This document shows, one piece after another, positions 15,075 through 24,782 of a stretch of DNA of 59,203 nt. How positions within the stretch are numbered: position 1 is the stretch's first letter; each line of letters opens with the position of its first letter. Position numbers and translations under genes: made by a program. Source of the stretch: Coriobacteriaceae bacterium (GTDB lineage Bacteria > Actinomycetota > Coriobacteriia > Coriobacteriales > UMGS124); contig JAHZGC010000023.1 of assembly GCA_019421015.1 (NCBI GenBank), positions 8,584-67,786 of the forward strand. The letters are read 5' to 3'. Under the pieces are notes generated by a model, which was not told the DNA's origin, made no database searches, and saw only the letters and a list, made by a program, of their open reading frames with translations.

Positions 15075-16129
15075 GGCTTCTCCTTAGACGGCCGGCTGTC
15101 GTCGGGCATGCGGCCTCCCGATGGGTTTTTGGCCCGCGGGGCCGGGCGAACGAAGCGCGTTTCTTGGTCGACGCCACCCACCACGTTCAGCGCGCTGCGG
15201 ACCTCGTATTGGGGCGCGGCGGTCACGGTAAGGCTCAGGCGGCCGAGGTATTCTCCGATAAGCCCAAGGAACAGGAGGATGAGGCCCGAACATACCAGCA
15301 GCGTCGCCATGAGCGAGGCCCACCCCTCGGTGCTCACGGCGCCGAGAAGCCGGTTGACCACGATCGCGACGGCCCACACGATGCCTGCCAGGCTCAGCAG
15401 CGCGCCGACGCCGGCGGCGATGCGCAAGGGGACGACCGACAGGCCCAGAATGGCCGTCCACAGCTTTACCAGGGAGCGCAGGGTGTAGCCCGAGGTGCCC
15501 TGGGCACGCTCGAAGTGGGTGACCGGGGTGTCGCAGACCTTGTCGGTGGCCCTGAACACAAGGCCCTGGATGTAGGGGTAGGGCCCCGTATAGGCCACCA
15601 TGTTGTCGCGCACGTAGTCGCGCATCACGAAGAAGCTCGACGCGTAGACGTTTTTCGGCGATCCCGTCAGCACGTGCATGGTCCACTCGGCGAAGGCCGA
15701 GCCGGCGCGTCGAAAGAGGCTTTCGTGCAGGCCGTTCTCGTAACGGGCGTAGACGACGTCCCAGCCCTCATAGACCTTGTCGAGCAGCAGCGGGATTTGG
15801 GAGGGGTGCGTCTGCATGTCGTCGTCCATGAGCAGCACGAGCCGGCCGGACGTTTGGTTCAGGCCGGCCATGATGGCCCCGTGCTGGCCGAAGTTGCGCA
15901 CGAGGTCGATGCCCTTCACGCGGGGGTCGGCATCGCACAACCTGCGGATGTGGGCAAACGTGTCGTCGGGGGACCCGTCGTTCACCAAGACGAACTCGTA
16001 GTCGTAGCCCTGGTCGAGCAGCACCTTTCGGGTAAGGGCGACCACCTCCTCTATGGTCGCCGCGCTCCGGTAGCAGGGAATCACCACCGAAACGAGGGGC
16101 GTTGCGTTCGGTTGTGCCTCGGACGTCAT
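15071..16129 (-). CDS. Polyprenyl-phosphate glycosyltransferase, GT2 (ArnC/GtrB/DPM1-like)
   Basis: A 352-residue GT-A enzyme expected to move a sugar from a nucleotide donor to undecaprenyl phosphate on the cytoplasmic face. VVIPCYRSAATIEE and VNDGSPDDT form the nucleotide site, LMDDDMQTHP has the metal-binding DxD, and VRNFGQHGAIMAG is typical of ArnC/DPM1-type enzymes. Two C-terminal transmembrane helices (around residues 230-300) anchor it. It overlaps the ATP-grasp gene by four bases upstream and the decarboxylase downstream. Together with the SMR pair it forms the load-and-flip part of a lipid-linked sugar pathway. Confidence 0.85.
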   Translation of the reverse strand: MTSEAQPNATPLVSVVIPCYRSAATIEEVVALTRKVLLDQGYDYEFVLVNDGSPDDTFAHIRRLCDADPRVKGIDLVRNFGQHGAIMAGLNQTSGRLVLLMDDDMQTHPSQIPLLLDKVYEGWDVVYARYENGLHESLFRRAGSAFAEWTMHVLTGSPKNVYASSFFVMRDYVRDNMVAYTGPYPYIQGLVFRATDKVCDTPVTHFERAQGTSGYTLRSLVKLWTAILGLSVVPLRIAAGVGALLSLAGIVWAVAIVVNRLLGAVSTEGWASLMATLLVCSGLILLFLGLIGEYLGRLSLTVTAAPQYEVRSALNVVGGVDQETRFVRPAPRAKNPSGGRMPDDSRPSKEKP

Positions 16130-17460
16130 CGCACGGGCCTTTCGCCGTCGTTTTCCATAAAGGGGAGGGACTCGCGGCAGCTGAGCTCCGCCCCGTCTCG
16201 GCCTTTGACCGAGAACGCCTCGAAGAGCTCGGCGGTCAGGGCGTCAGCCTCCTCCCGGGTCGCGGTGTGGCAGAACAGGCGGGCGAGGTAGGGCTTGGCG
16301 CCCTTCCCGTGGCCGACGGGCTCGCCTTTGCGGTAGTGGAGCATGCTGTTTGGGAGGACCTCGGGGCGCTCCAGGAGCGCCCGGGCGCCCGAGAGGTCGC
16401 CGATGCGCCCCGTGCTCCCGGGGACGGCATGAAAGTTGAGCACGAAGCTGACTCCTGCAAAGTCATCGAGGCTGTGGGCCTCGAGCCTGCGGGCCAACGA
16501 GTCCCGGTCGTAGGCAAGGTCGAGCAGGGCGTCCTCGATGGAGAACCCGGCCCCTATCTCGGTGAGCTCGTGCTCGTAGCCCAGTACGCGCCCGGCGACC
16601 TCGCAAACGGCGAAGGTAGCGTCCGCAGGGTGCCAGAACGCCTGCATCGAGAGGGGGCCGTCTTCCATGCCGACGTACTCCGCCACCGCCTGCAGGGCTG
16701 CCCGGATCGGCTCCTGGGCCTCGGGGGCGTAGCGGCTTGGGTAGACGATACGCACGACGTCGGGCACCCCGCCGGGGACCAAGGGGCACTTCTCGCGGTC
16801 AGCGATGCTGACGACGTAGGCACGGCCATCGGCGACCCAGCCTATGACGTTGAGCTCCGGACCGTCGTCGTACTCCTCTACCAGGACGGCATCAGGGGTC
16901 CGGGACACGGCGTTTGCGCGCTCGAAGGCGGCGGACAGGCCGTCGGAGTCCCGCACGACCGATATGCCATAGCTGCCGTACCCGTCGAGCGGTTTGACGA
17001 CGCACGGGAACCTCAGTCCCGCAACGTCGGAAGCCAGGGTGGCGCGGTGTACGACCCGGCGGTTTGGGCGGGCGATGCCGAGCTTGTCGAACATCTCCCC
17101 CATGAGGCGTTTGTCGCGCAAGAACCCCATGCCCTCAAGGGGGCAGTAGGCGTAGACCCCGGCCTCGTGGGCGGCCTTGCAGGCGTTCTCAAAGAGCACG
17201 TCGGAGAAGCTCGTGACTATGCCGTCGGCCTTGAGCTCCCGTGCCAGGGCGGCCACGGCGGCCGTGTCACGCACGTCTATGTCGAAGGACCGGTCGGCAT
17301 GGGGCTTTGCCGGCCCGTCGGGGTAGCCGTCGGCCACGTAGGTCGCATAACCGCGGGCCCGTGCCGTGTCGACCAAATCGACAAACTCGTCCATCGACCC
17401 CAGGACAAGGAGCCGATGGGAAGGGCGCGCGGAACAGCTGCATTCGGTCGTAGGTCTCAT
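16126..17460 (-). CDS. ATP-grasp ligase of unknown substrate
   Basis: A 444-residue protein with a Rossmann-like pre-ATP-grasp domain (RLLVLGSMDEFVDL) and an ATP-grasp core: the PCVVKPLDGYGSYGIS lysine/glycine loop, VLVEEYDDGPELNV, and metal-site residues near CEVAGRVLGYEHELTE. The C-terminal third fits the CarB/PurK-like clade that joins an amine to a carboxylate. The ATG at 17460 lies 25 bases after the aminotransferase stop; its ribosome binding site is weak, and a longer reading overlapping the aminotransferase is rejected. In this operon it could attach an amino acid or acid to the 4-amino sugar or to the amine made by the decarboxylase. That is inference. Confidence 0.72.
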   Translation of the reverse strand: MRPTTECSCSARPSHRLLVLGSMDEFVDLVDTARARGYATYVADGYPDGPAKPHADRSFDIDVRDTAAVAALARELKADGIVTSFSDVLFENACKAAHEAGVYAYCPLEGMGFLRDKRLMGEMFDKLGIARPNRRVVHRATLASDVAGLRFPCVVKPLDGYGSYGISVVRDSDGLSAAFERANAVSRTPDAVLVEEYDDGPELNVIGWVADGRAYVVSIADREKCPLVPGGVPDVVRIVYPSRYAPEAQEPIRAALQAVAEYVGMEDGPLSMQAFWHPADATFAVCEVAGRVLGYEHELTEIGAGFSIEDALLDLAYDRDSLARRLEAHSLDDFAGVSFVLNFHAVPGSTGRIGDLSGARALLERPEVLPNSMLHYRKGEPVGHGKGAKPYLARLFCHTATREEADALTAELFEAFSVKGRDGAELSCRESLPFMENDGERPVR

Positions 17461-17485
17461 AGCGTCGCTTTCTGCACGGGGGGGC

Positions 17486-18619
17486 TCAACGTCCCTCAAA
17501 GAACCCATAGGTCTGTTCGACCACGGCGTCGAGGTCGCTGCGGGCAAGCCCGTAATACAGGGGCAGACGGGCCAGGCGCTCGCTTTCTCGCGTCGTATGG
17601 AGGTCCTCCCCGTAAAAACGGCCGAAGCGTCGCCCGGCCGGTGCCGAGTGGAGCGGGACGTAGTGGAACACCGACCAAATGTCGTGCGCGCGCAGCCGTG
17701 AGATATAGGCGGTGCGCTCCTCGATGTCGGCGAACTTGAGGTAGAACAGGTGGGCGTTGTGGACGCACCCCTCGGGGACTGTGGGGAGGTCAACCAGGCC
17801 GCGGGCGGCCAAGGGCCTGAAGGCGGCCTGATAGGCGTTCCAGCTGGCGAGGCGGTCGTCGTTGATCTCGTCGGCGTGCTCGAGCTGGCCCCAGAGGTAG
17901 GCGGCGTTGATGTCGCTGGGAAGATAGCTCGACCCGTAGTCGACCCAGGTGTACTTGTCGACCTGGCCGCGCATGAAGCGCGAACGGTCGGTGCCCTTCT
18001 CGCGCATGATCTCGGCCTTCTCGACGAAGGCGGGGTCGTTCACGAGCAAGGCTCCCCCCTCGCCCATGGAGTAGTTCTTGGTCTCATGGAACGAGAAGCA
18101 CCCAAAGTCGCCAATCGTCCCCAGGGCACGCCCGCGGTAGCTGGCCATGACCGCCTGGGCGGCGTCTTCGACCACGCGCAGGCCGTGGCGCCGGGCGATG
18201 TCCATGATGGCGTCCATCTCGCAGGCGACCCCGCCGTAGTGCATGACGCAGATGGCCCGCGTGCGTTCGGTTACGGCCTCCTCGACCTTGGTCTCGTCGA
18301 TGTTCATGGTATCCGGGCGGATGTCGACGAAGACGAGCTTTGCGCCGGCCAGGACGAACGCGTTGGCGGTGGAGGAGAAGGTGTAGCTGGGCAGGATGAC
18401 CTCGTCGCCCGGTTCGATGCCGCACATGAGCGCGGCCATCTCGAGTGCCGTGGTCCCGCTGGTGGTGAGCAGGCACTTCGGGGTGCCGAACCGGTCCTCG
18501 ATCCAGCGGCTGCAGAGCTTGGTGAAGGGTCCGTCGCCGCTGAGCTTGCCGTTGACCACGGCCTGGGCCACATGGTCGAGCTCTGTGCCGTAGCGGGGCG
18601 GGACGTTGAACGGGATCAC
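17486..18619 (-). CDS. dTDP-4-amino-4,6-dideoxygalactose transaminase-like (WecE/RffA, DegT family)
   Basis: A PLP aminotransferase that converts a 4-keto-6-deoxy sugar nucleotide to the 4-amino sugar (dTDP-Fuc4N in WecE). The SFHETKNYSMGEGG stretch is the WecE/RffA signature, with the PLP lysine in ETKN. TTSGTTALEMAAL and PSYTFSSTANAFV are also close to WecE, and VVEDAAQA holds the cofactor aspartate. With the GTG start at 18619 (ribosome binding site AGAAGG) it is 377 residues, the usual WecE length; an 18-residue longer reading from 18673 has no binding site. First gene of the six-gene operon. It predicts that the sugar handled by the downstream transferase carries a free 4-amino group. 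Confidence 0.82.
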   Translation of the reverse strand: MIPFNVPPRYGTELDHVAQAVVNGKLSGDGPFTKLCSRWIEDRFGTPKCLLTTSGTTALEMAALMCGIEPGDEVILPSYTFSSTANAFVLAGAKLVFVDIRPDTMNIDETKVEEAVTERTRAICVMHYGGVACEMDAIMDIARRHGLRVVEDAAQAVMASYRGRALGTIGDFGCFSFHETKNYSMGEGGALLVNDPAFVEKAEIMREKGTDRSRFMRGQVDKYTWVDYGSSYLPSDINAAYLWGQLEHADEINDDRLASWNAYQAAFRPLAARGLVDLPTVPEGCVHNAHLFYLKFADIEERTAYISRLRAHDIWSVFHYVPLHSAPAGRRFGRFYGEDLHTTRESERLARLPLYYGLARSDLDAVVEQTYGFFEGR

Positions 18620-18847
18620 GACGGGGCCTTCTCTCTTCGGAATACGGGTGCACGGCGTGCAAGGTCCTATCATAGCGGTTTATATGACGAATCTGGCCCC
18701 TTTCATGCCATTCACCGGGAGTCGTAAGGATTACTAACAAAGGGCCGTAGGATTCGTGGCTGCTCCGTGAATAATACAAGTGTTCGCTTTCCCATGGTAA
18801 GATGCACCTCGCGACGATCCGAGGGTTGCTAAAAAGGGGGACGGGCT

Positions 18848-21727
18848 ATGGTGCGGGAGGCTGGTATTGCGGGGCCGGGGTGCGGCCGTCTGAGGGGTGC
18901 CGGCCTGTGGCTCTCGCGGCTGATCTCGCGCCGGGCCGGCTATGCGGGGGTCTTCGCGCTGCTCTTTGCGCTGGCATGGCTGCCCGTCTGCGGGGTGCTC
19001 GCCGCCTCGGGCTACTCCTTCTTCTGGGACGTCGACGGCCTCTCCCAGCAATATGTCTGGTTCGTCTACACGGGGCAGTGGTTGAGGGGGGTGTTCTCCT
19101 CCCTTCTGAGCGGCGACGGCCTGCAGGTCCCCCTGTGGACCATGGACTCCGGCTTTGGGGTGGACACCGTGCAGTCGCTCGTCTGCACGGTCGTCAACCC
19201 GTTCTACGCGGTGTCGGCCCTCGTGCCCGAGCAATGGGCGGAGCAGGCCTTCGAGGCCTCGCTTGTGCTGCAGGCCTACTGCGCGGGCCTTGCCTTCTCG
19301 CTTTGGAGCGTCGGCCACGGTGAGCGGCGGGCGACCACGATGGTGGGCGCTTTGGCCTACGTCTTTGCGGGCAACATGACCGCCATCTTCCTGCAGCCGG
19401 GCTTCCTGTTCCCGGCCCTGGCGTTCCCGCTGGCCCTCTACGGCGCCGACCGCGTCTTCGACCGGCGCAGCCCGCTGCCCTTCGTTGCGGTCATGGCATG
19501 GGTCTTTGCCTTCTCGTTCTACGACGCGTACATGATCTGCGTCATGCTGGTCCTCTATTGCCTGGCGATGTTCTTTTGGAAGGTGGAGAGGGGCGTGCGC
19601 GGCAGGCTGCGGTGGGTCCGCCTGGCGCGCTGGGTGGCCGTCTTCGTGGGCTATGTGCTGCTTTCGGCCGCGGTGGCGGCCGTGCTCTTCCTTCCCCAGG
19701 CCATGGCGGTTCTGGGCCAGGAGCGCCTCGAGGTCCACCGGGCCGAGCAGGTGCTCTATGCGCCGACCTACTACATCAAGCTCATCATGGGGTTCACCTC
19801 CTTCTCGTTTGCCGGGGGAGACGCCTATACGGGCTGGTCGCCCCTGGCCGTGCCGGTGCTTTTGCTCCTGCTTATGCGTCGGAGGCGTCAGCCGGCCCTG
19901 TTCTGGTCGTTCGTCGTGCTCACGGTCATGCTGTGCGTCCCGTTCTTCGGCAGCCTGATGAACGCCTTCCAGTATCCGACGGCTCGGTGGGCGTGGGCCT
20001 ACAGCGCCTTTGTGTCGCTTGCGATCGCCCGCCTGTTGCCGGGGCTCCTGGAGGCCCGGAAGAGGGAGAAGGCCGTCATCGGGGCGGTGTGCGTCGTCTA
20101 CGCCGTCTGTGCGGCGGCCCTGCCGGTAAGCGGCGTGGTAAGGGCCGAGGCGGTCGTGATGGCCGCCATGGTGGCGGTGTGCTTTTTGGGGTCGGTGCTG
20201 GGTTACCGTGCGGCCGTGGGGCTGCTGGCGGTGCTCACGGCCGTCGCTGGCAGCGTCTGCTTCTGCCAGTTCCCCCGGCTGATCGGCTGCTATGCGCCCG
20301 CAGGCGAACTCTGGTCGATCCACGACGAGCGCGGCGTGGCGGGGGCCGTCGAGAAGGCGGAGTCGCGGGGCGACTACGACGCCGCCTATCGCTACGACAG
20401 GACCAGCGACCGGGTGTTCGTGGAGAACTCGAACCTGATCACGGCGACCATGGGCGCGAACTTCTACAACAGCATGTACAACGACGGTGTCGACGAGCTC
20501 CTGAGGAGTCTGGGAAACCCCGCCACCCATGGGGCGAACCACCGCTTCGACAGCCTGGGGGAGCAGTCGTACGTCCAGGCCCTGTTGGGGGTGCGCTACC
20601 TCTATGCGTCGGACGCTGCGGCAGGGAGACTTTCTCCGCTGTCGACGGGCAACGGCGCGCTGGCACGGGGATGGGACGCGACGCTGTACGAGTCTTCGGT
20701 CGCCCTGCCCCTGGCGTTTGTGCAATACTCCTACATCACGAAGGGCGAGTATCTGGCACTGTCCTTGGTCGAGCGCCAGGAGGCGTTGCTGCAGGCGGTG
20801 GTGCTCGACGAGAGGCCGCGCGGTCTGCAGGTCGAAGACGGCCTGGAGGACCTCGTGTTCGAGTCCCGAAGCGTCCCGTTTACCGTCGAGGCGACGGGTT
20901 GCGAATGGGACGGCAGCCGGGCGTGCGTGACCCAACCGGGCGCCCAGCTCACCCTTACGTTCTCCTGTGCCCCCCAAACCGAGGCGTACCTGTGCATCAG
21001 GGGCATGGACTACCGCGACTTCAGGGCCTCTGACTATGTCTCCGGAGACCAGTGGGACGCGATGGGGCTTCTCGGCCGCGCCGGCCTTCTTGTGCGTGAG
21101 ACCAAAGACAACCTGCTGGCCAAGCGCTCCCGCACCACCACGGCCACCCTCGACGTCTCCTCCCCGCTGGGGACCCAGGGGGTCGTCTATCCGAACGCGG
21201 AGGACCCCATGTACGGGGGACCCCGCGACTGGGCGTGCAACCTCGGCTACAGCGAGGCGGGGCTTGCGACGGCGACCATAACCTTCCAGACCCAGGGCAT
21301 CTATTCCTTCGATGCCATCGACGTGGTGGAGCTGCCCACGGCGTTGCTCGAGCGCCAGGCGCAGGCCCTCTCGCACCAGGCTGCCCAAGACATCGCGCTG
21401 GGCTGCAACGAGATCTCGTGCCGGGCGACGCTCGACCGGGACGGCCTGCTCTTCTTCTCTGTGGCCTACTCGGACGGCTGGAGTGCTCGGGTCGACGGCG
21501 AGGAGGCCGAGGTGCTCAAGGCCGACTGCGGTTTTATGGCCGTCGCGTTAGGGGAGGGCGCGCACACCGTGGAGCTTCTCTATGAGACGCCCTACCTGAG
21601 GGAGGGGGCCGCGCTGTCTTTGGTGGGCGTTGGGGGAACATGCGTCTTGCTTTGGTGGAGGCGGCGGCCGCCGAAGGTTGCGGCGTTGCGGGTCGCGGAT
21701 GGGCAGGCGGTTTCGGTTAATGAATAA
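18848..21727 (+). CDS. YfhO-family multi-pass membrane glycosyltransferase
   Basis: A 959-residue GT-C-like protein: an N-terminal membrane region of about a dozen helices (residues 30-480), a large extracytoplasmic domain (490-920) and one C-terminal helix. The first outside loop has FWDVDGLSQQYVWF, the YfhO-type acidic DG-x-x-Q motif. In Bacillus, YfhO takes a sugar from undecaprenyl phosphate supplied by a GT2 enzyme (CsbB) and puts it on lipoteichoic acid. Here the gene is divergent from, and 228 bases away from, an operon that holds such a GT2. The ATG at 18848 follows AAAAAGGGGG. The acceptor is unknown. The intergenic region has a TAAGAT-like -10 but no operator I can support. Confidence 0.8.
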   Translation: MVREAGIAGPGCGRLRGAGLWLSRLISRRAGYAGVFALLFALAWLPVCGVLAASGYSFFWDVDGLSQQYVWFVYTGQWLRGVFSSLLSGDGLQVPLWTMDSGFGVDTVQSLVCTVVNPFYAVSALVPEQWAEQAFEASLVLQAYCAGLAFSLWSVGHGERRATTMVGALAYVFAGNMTAIFLQPGFLFPALAFPLALYGADRVFDRRSPLPFVAVMAWVFAFSFYDAYMICVMLVLYCLAMFFWKVERGVRGRLRWVRLARWVAVFVGYVLLSAAVAAVLFLPQAMAVLGQERLEVHRAEQVLYAPTYYIKLIMGFTSFSFAGGDAYTGWSPLAVPVLLLLLMRRRRQPALFWSFVVLTVMLCVPFFGSLMNAFQYPTARWAWAYSAFVSLAIARLLPGLLEARKREKAVIGAVCVVYAVCAAALPVSGVVRAEAVVMAAMVAVCFLGSVLGYRAAVGLLAVLTAVAGSVCFCQFPRLIGCYAPAGELWSIHDERGVAGAVEKAESRGDYDAAYRYDRTSDRVFVENSNLITATMGANFYNSMYNDGVDELLRSLGNPATHGANHRFDSLGEQSYVQALLGVRYLYASDAAAGRLSPLSTGNGALARGWDATLYESSVALPLAFVQYSYITKGEYLALSLVERQEALLQAVVLDERPRGLQVEDGLEDLVFESRSVPFTVEATGCEWDGSRACVTQPGAQLTLTFSCAPQTEAYLCIRGMDYRDFRASDYVSGDQWDAMGLLGRAGLLVRETKDNLLAKRSRTTTATLDVSSPLGTQGVVYPNAEDPMYGGPRDWACNLGYSEAGLATATITFQTQGIYSFDAIDVVELPTALLERQAQALSHQAAQDIALGCNEISCRATLDRDGLLFFSVAYSDGWSARVDGEEAEVLKADCGFMAVALGEGAHTVELLYETPYLREGAALSLVGVGGTCVLLWWRRRPPKVAALRVADGQAVSVNE

Positions 21728-21885
21728 ACGGTGCCCTATCTCCTATTGAAATTGCATGAATCTATGGTTGCGAGCCCTTTTGTTTCAGGCACCGCCTATG
21801 ATTCGAACGTATCAGACTCAAACTCAGTGGGACGGTCCCGGGTCTTGTTCCGTGGCCGTCTCCTTCTATTGCGATGGGGGGAACT
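21728..21885 (+). promoter_or_regulatory. argF upstream region
   Basis: 158 bases between the yfhO-like gene and argF with no gene. It is locally AT-richer than its surroundings and includes ATTGCATGAATC-type sequence that loosely resembles half of an ARG box, but no full symmetric site and no terminator is evident. The argFR-GH promoter should lie here. Confidence 0.35.
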
Positions 21886-22884
21886 ATGGAGAACACCCTT
21901 GCCGGCAGGGACCTGCTGCGCCTGCTCGACCTTACGCCCGAGGAGGTTGCCCTGGTCCTTGAGACCGCCGCCTTTCAGAAGGCGGCTTGGGCCTCGGGCG
22001 ACCACGAGGCGCCGCTTGCGGGTCAGGCCGTGGCCATCATCCTCGAGAAGCCTTCGCTGCGCACGCGCAACTCCTTCGAGGTCGCGGCGTTCCGCCTGGG
22101 GTGCCATCCGGGCGTCATGGCCGACAACTGCTCCGCGTTCTCACGCGGGGAGACGGTGCAAGACACCATCAAGGTGCTCCAGAACTTTTACGAGTGCATC
22201 GTGCTGAGGACCTTTGCCCACAGCAAGGTGGAGGAGGTCGCCGCCGTCGCGGACGTGCCGGTGGTGAACGCCCTGACCGACGGTTTTCACCCCTGCCAGA
22301 TCCTTGCCGACCTCCTGACGATCCGCGAGCACCTCGGCGACCCCCGCGGCCTCACGATGGCCTATGTCGGCGACGGCAACAACATGGCCAACAGCTACCT
22401 TGAGGCCGGGGCCCTCACCGGGATGCACGTGCGCGTTGCGTCTCCCGAGGGATACGAGGTGGACCCCGACGTCTACCGGGAGTGCGTCGCGGCCGCAGAG
22501 CGCTATGGGACCGCTGCGAAGCTCGAGCTTCTCCGCGACCCCGTCCAGGCCGTGACCGGGGCCGACATCGTCGTGGCCGACACCTGGACCTCCATGGGCG
22601 ACGAAGCGCAGCACGATATCCGCCTCAAGGCGTTCGAGGGCTATCAGGTCAACAGCGGGCTTATGGCGCACGCCAACCCCGGGGCCATCTTCATGCACTG
22701 CCTGCCGGCCCATCGCGGCGAGGAGGTCACCGACGAGGTGATGGACGGCCCGTCTTCGGTGGTGTACGACGAGGCCGGCAACCGCCTCCATGCCCAGAAA
22801 GCGGTTCTGTCCCTGCTCATGGGCGCCCCCGCCCCCGAAGAGGCGCTTGAGAGGGCCGCGGCTTCGTGGGCGGCCGCCCGATGA
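21886..22884 (+). CDS. argF: Ornithine carbamoyltransferase
   Basis: Makes citrulline from ornithine and carbamoyl phosphate. It has 332 residues. The carbamoyl-phosphate loop reads KPSLRTRNSFE (Leu where many enzymes have Thr in STRTR), followed by DGFHPCQ and the ornithine loop with HCLPAHRGEEVTDEV. The DxxxSMG-type motif is present as DTWTSMGDE. The ATG at 21886 follows GGGGGGAA; an in-frame ATG four codons earlier lies within that binding site. First gene of argF-argR-argG-orf-argH; its stop overlaps the argR start. Confidence 0.96.
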   Translation: MENTLAGRDLLRLLDLTPEEVALVLETAAFQKAAWASGDHEAPLAGQAVAIILEKPSLRTRNSFEVAAFRLGCHPGVMADNCSAFSRGETVQDTIKVLQNFYECIVLRTFAHSKVEEVAAVADVPVVNALTDGFHPCQILADLLTIREHLGDPRGLTMAYVGDGNNMANSYLEAGALTGMHVRVASPEGYEVDPDVYRECVAAAERYGTAAKLELLRDPVQAVTGADIVVADTWTSMGDEAQHDIRLKAFEGYQVNSGLMAHANPGAIFMHCLPAHRGEEVTDEVMDGPSSVVYDEAGNRLHAQKAVLSLLMGAPAPEEALERAAASWAAAR

Positions 22885-23315
22885 TGAAGAAACGCAACGA
22901 CCGCCAGACCGTCATCCGCGAAATCGTCCGCGGCGACGGCATCAAGACGCAGCGCGCCTTGGTGGACGCCCTGCGTGATCGCGGCTACAACTGCACCCAG
23001 GCGACCATATCGCGCGACATCGCCGAGATGGGCCTGCATAAGCTTCCGGAGGGCGTCTACGTGCTTGCCGAGGACCTTCACCTGCAGCGGATGGTGCGCG
23101 ACCTGGTGGTGGATGTGCGCCGTGCGGGCAACCTTGTGGTGATCCACGCCTCGAGCGGGACTGCCCAAGGCGTGGCCGCTGCGCTCGACGCGGCCGAACT
23201 CCCCGACATCTTGGGGTCGGTGGCCGGCGACGACACCATCCTCGTCGTGGCGGCCACGGAAGAGGACGGCTCTGCGTTCGAGGCGATGATAGAGCGTCTG
23301 CGCTCCGGCGCATAG
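22881..23315 (+). CDS. argR: Arginine repressor
   Basis: ArgR/AhrC family: a hexameric repressor and activator that binds ARG boxes when arginine is present. It has 144 residues. The N-terminal winged helix contains TQRALVDALRDRGYNCTQ and the recognition signature ATISRDIAEMGL. The C-terminal arginine-binding domain has the oligomerisation stretch SSGTAQGVAAALD and the GDDTILVVA region with the conserved aspartate pair. The start ATGATG overlaps the argF TGA with no ribosome binding site of its own, so translation is coupled to argF. This places the regulator inside its own probable regulon. Confidence 0.95.
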   Translation: MMKKRNDRQTVIREIVRGDGIKTQRALVDALRDRGYNCTQATISRDIAEMGLHKLPEGVYVLAEDLHLQRMVRDLVVDVRRAGNLVVIHASSGTAQGVAAALDAAELPDILGSVAGDDTILVVAATEEDGSAFEAMIERLRSGA

Positions 23316-23395
23316 GAAGGTACTGCAACGGCGGCCCACGCATGACCTGGGCTTGCCGTTTAAACGTATGTGACCACGATAAAAGGAGTGAATCC

Positions 23396-24618
<1,223 letters not shown>

Positions 24619-24619
<1 letters not shown>

Positions 24620-24777
24620 TGCTGGCCATGTCGCTGCTCCTGCTGGACTTCGCGGCGATTCCGGTGCTTACCGTCGTGCTCGCGGTGCTGCTCGTGCTCT
24701 ATTACCGCCGCTGGTCTGCCTGGCGCGCCTCCCAGCGGGGCGCCCAGGGGGCCGGCTCGTCTGCAAAGGGGGCCTAG
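24619..24777 (+). CDS. Small single-helix membrane protein between argG and argH
   Basis: A 52-residue frame whose ATG overlaps the argG stop (TAATG) and whose stop lies five bases before the argH start. One long hydrophobic helix (about residues 2-28, rich in Leu, Val and Ala) is followed by LYYRRWSAWRASQRG, a positive-inside tail, then a short polar end; the topology is N-out/C-in. The start has no strong ribosome binding site of its own, so it is probably translated by coupling. I recognise no family. The tight packing within argG-argH and the clean membrane pattern favour a real gene over chance. Confidence 0.6.
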
Positions 24778-24782
24778 GGGTC

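Noticed and set aside
13452..15488. 678-residue plus-strand frame opposite the decarboxylase and SMR genes
   Set aside because: Shadow frame; the minus-strand genes overlap in operon fashion and carry family motifs.
18734..21388. 884-residue minus-strand frame opposite the yfhO-like gene
   Set aside because: Composition is a GC-codon shadow (rich in His, Arg, Gly, Pro), with no domain recognisable; the plus-strand gene has clear membrane helices and a ribosome binding site.
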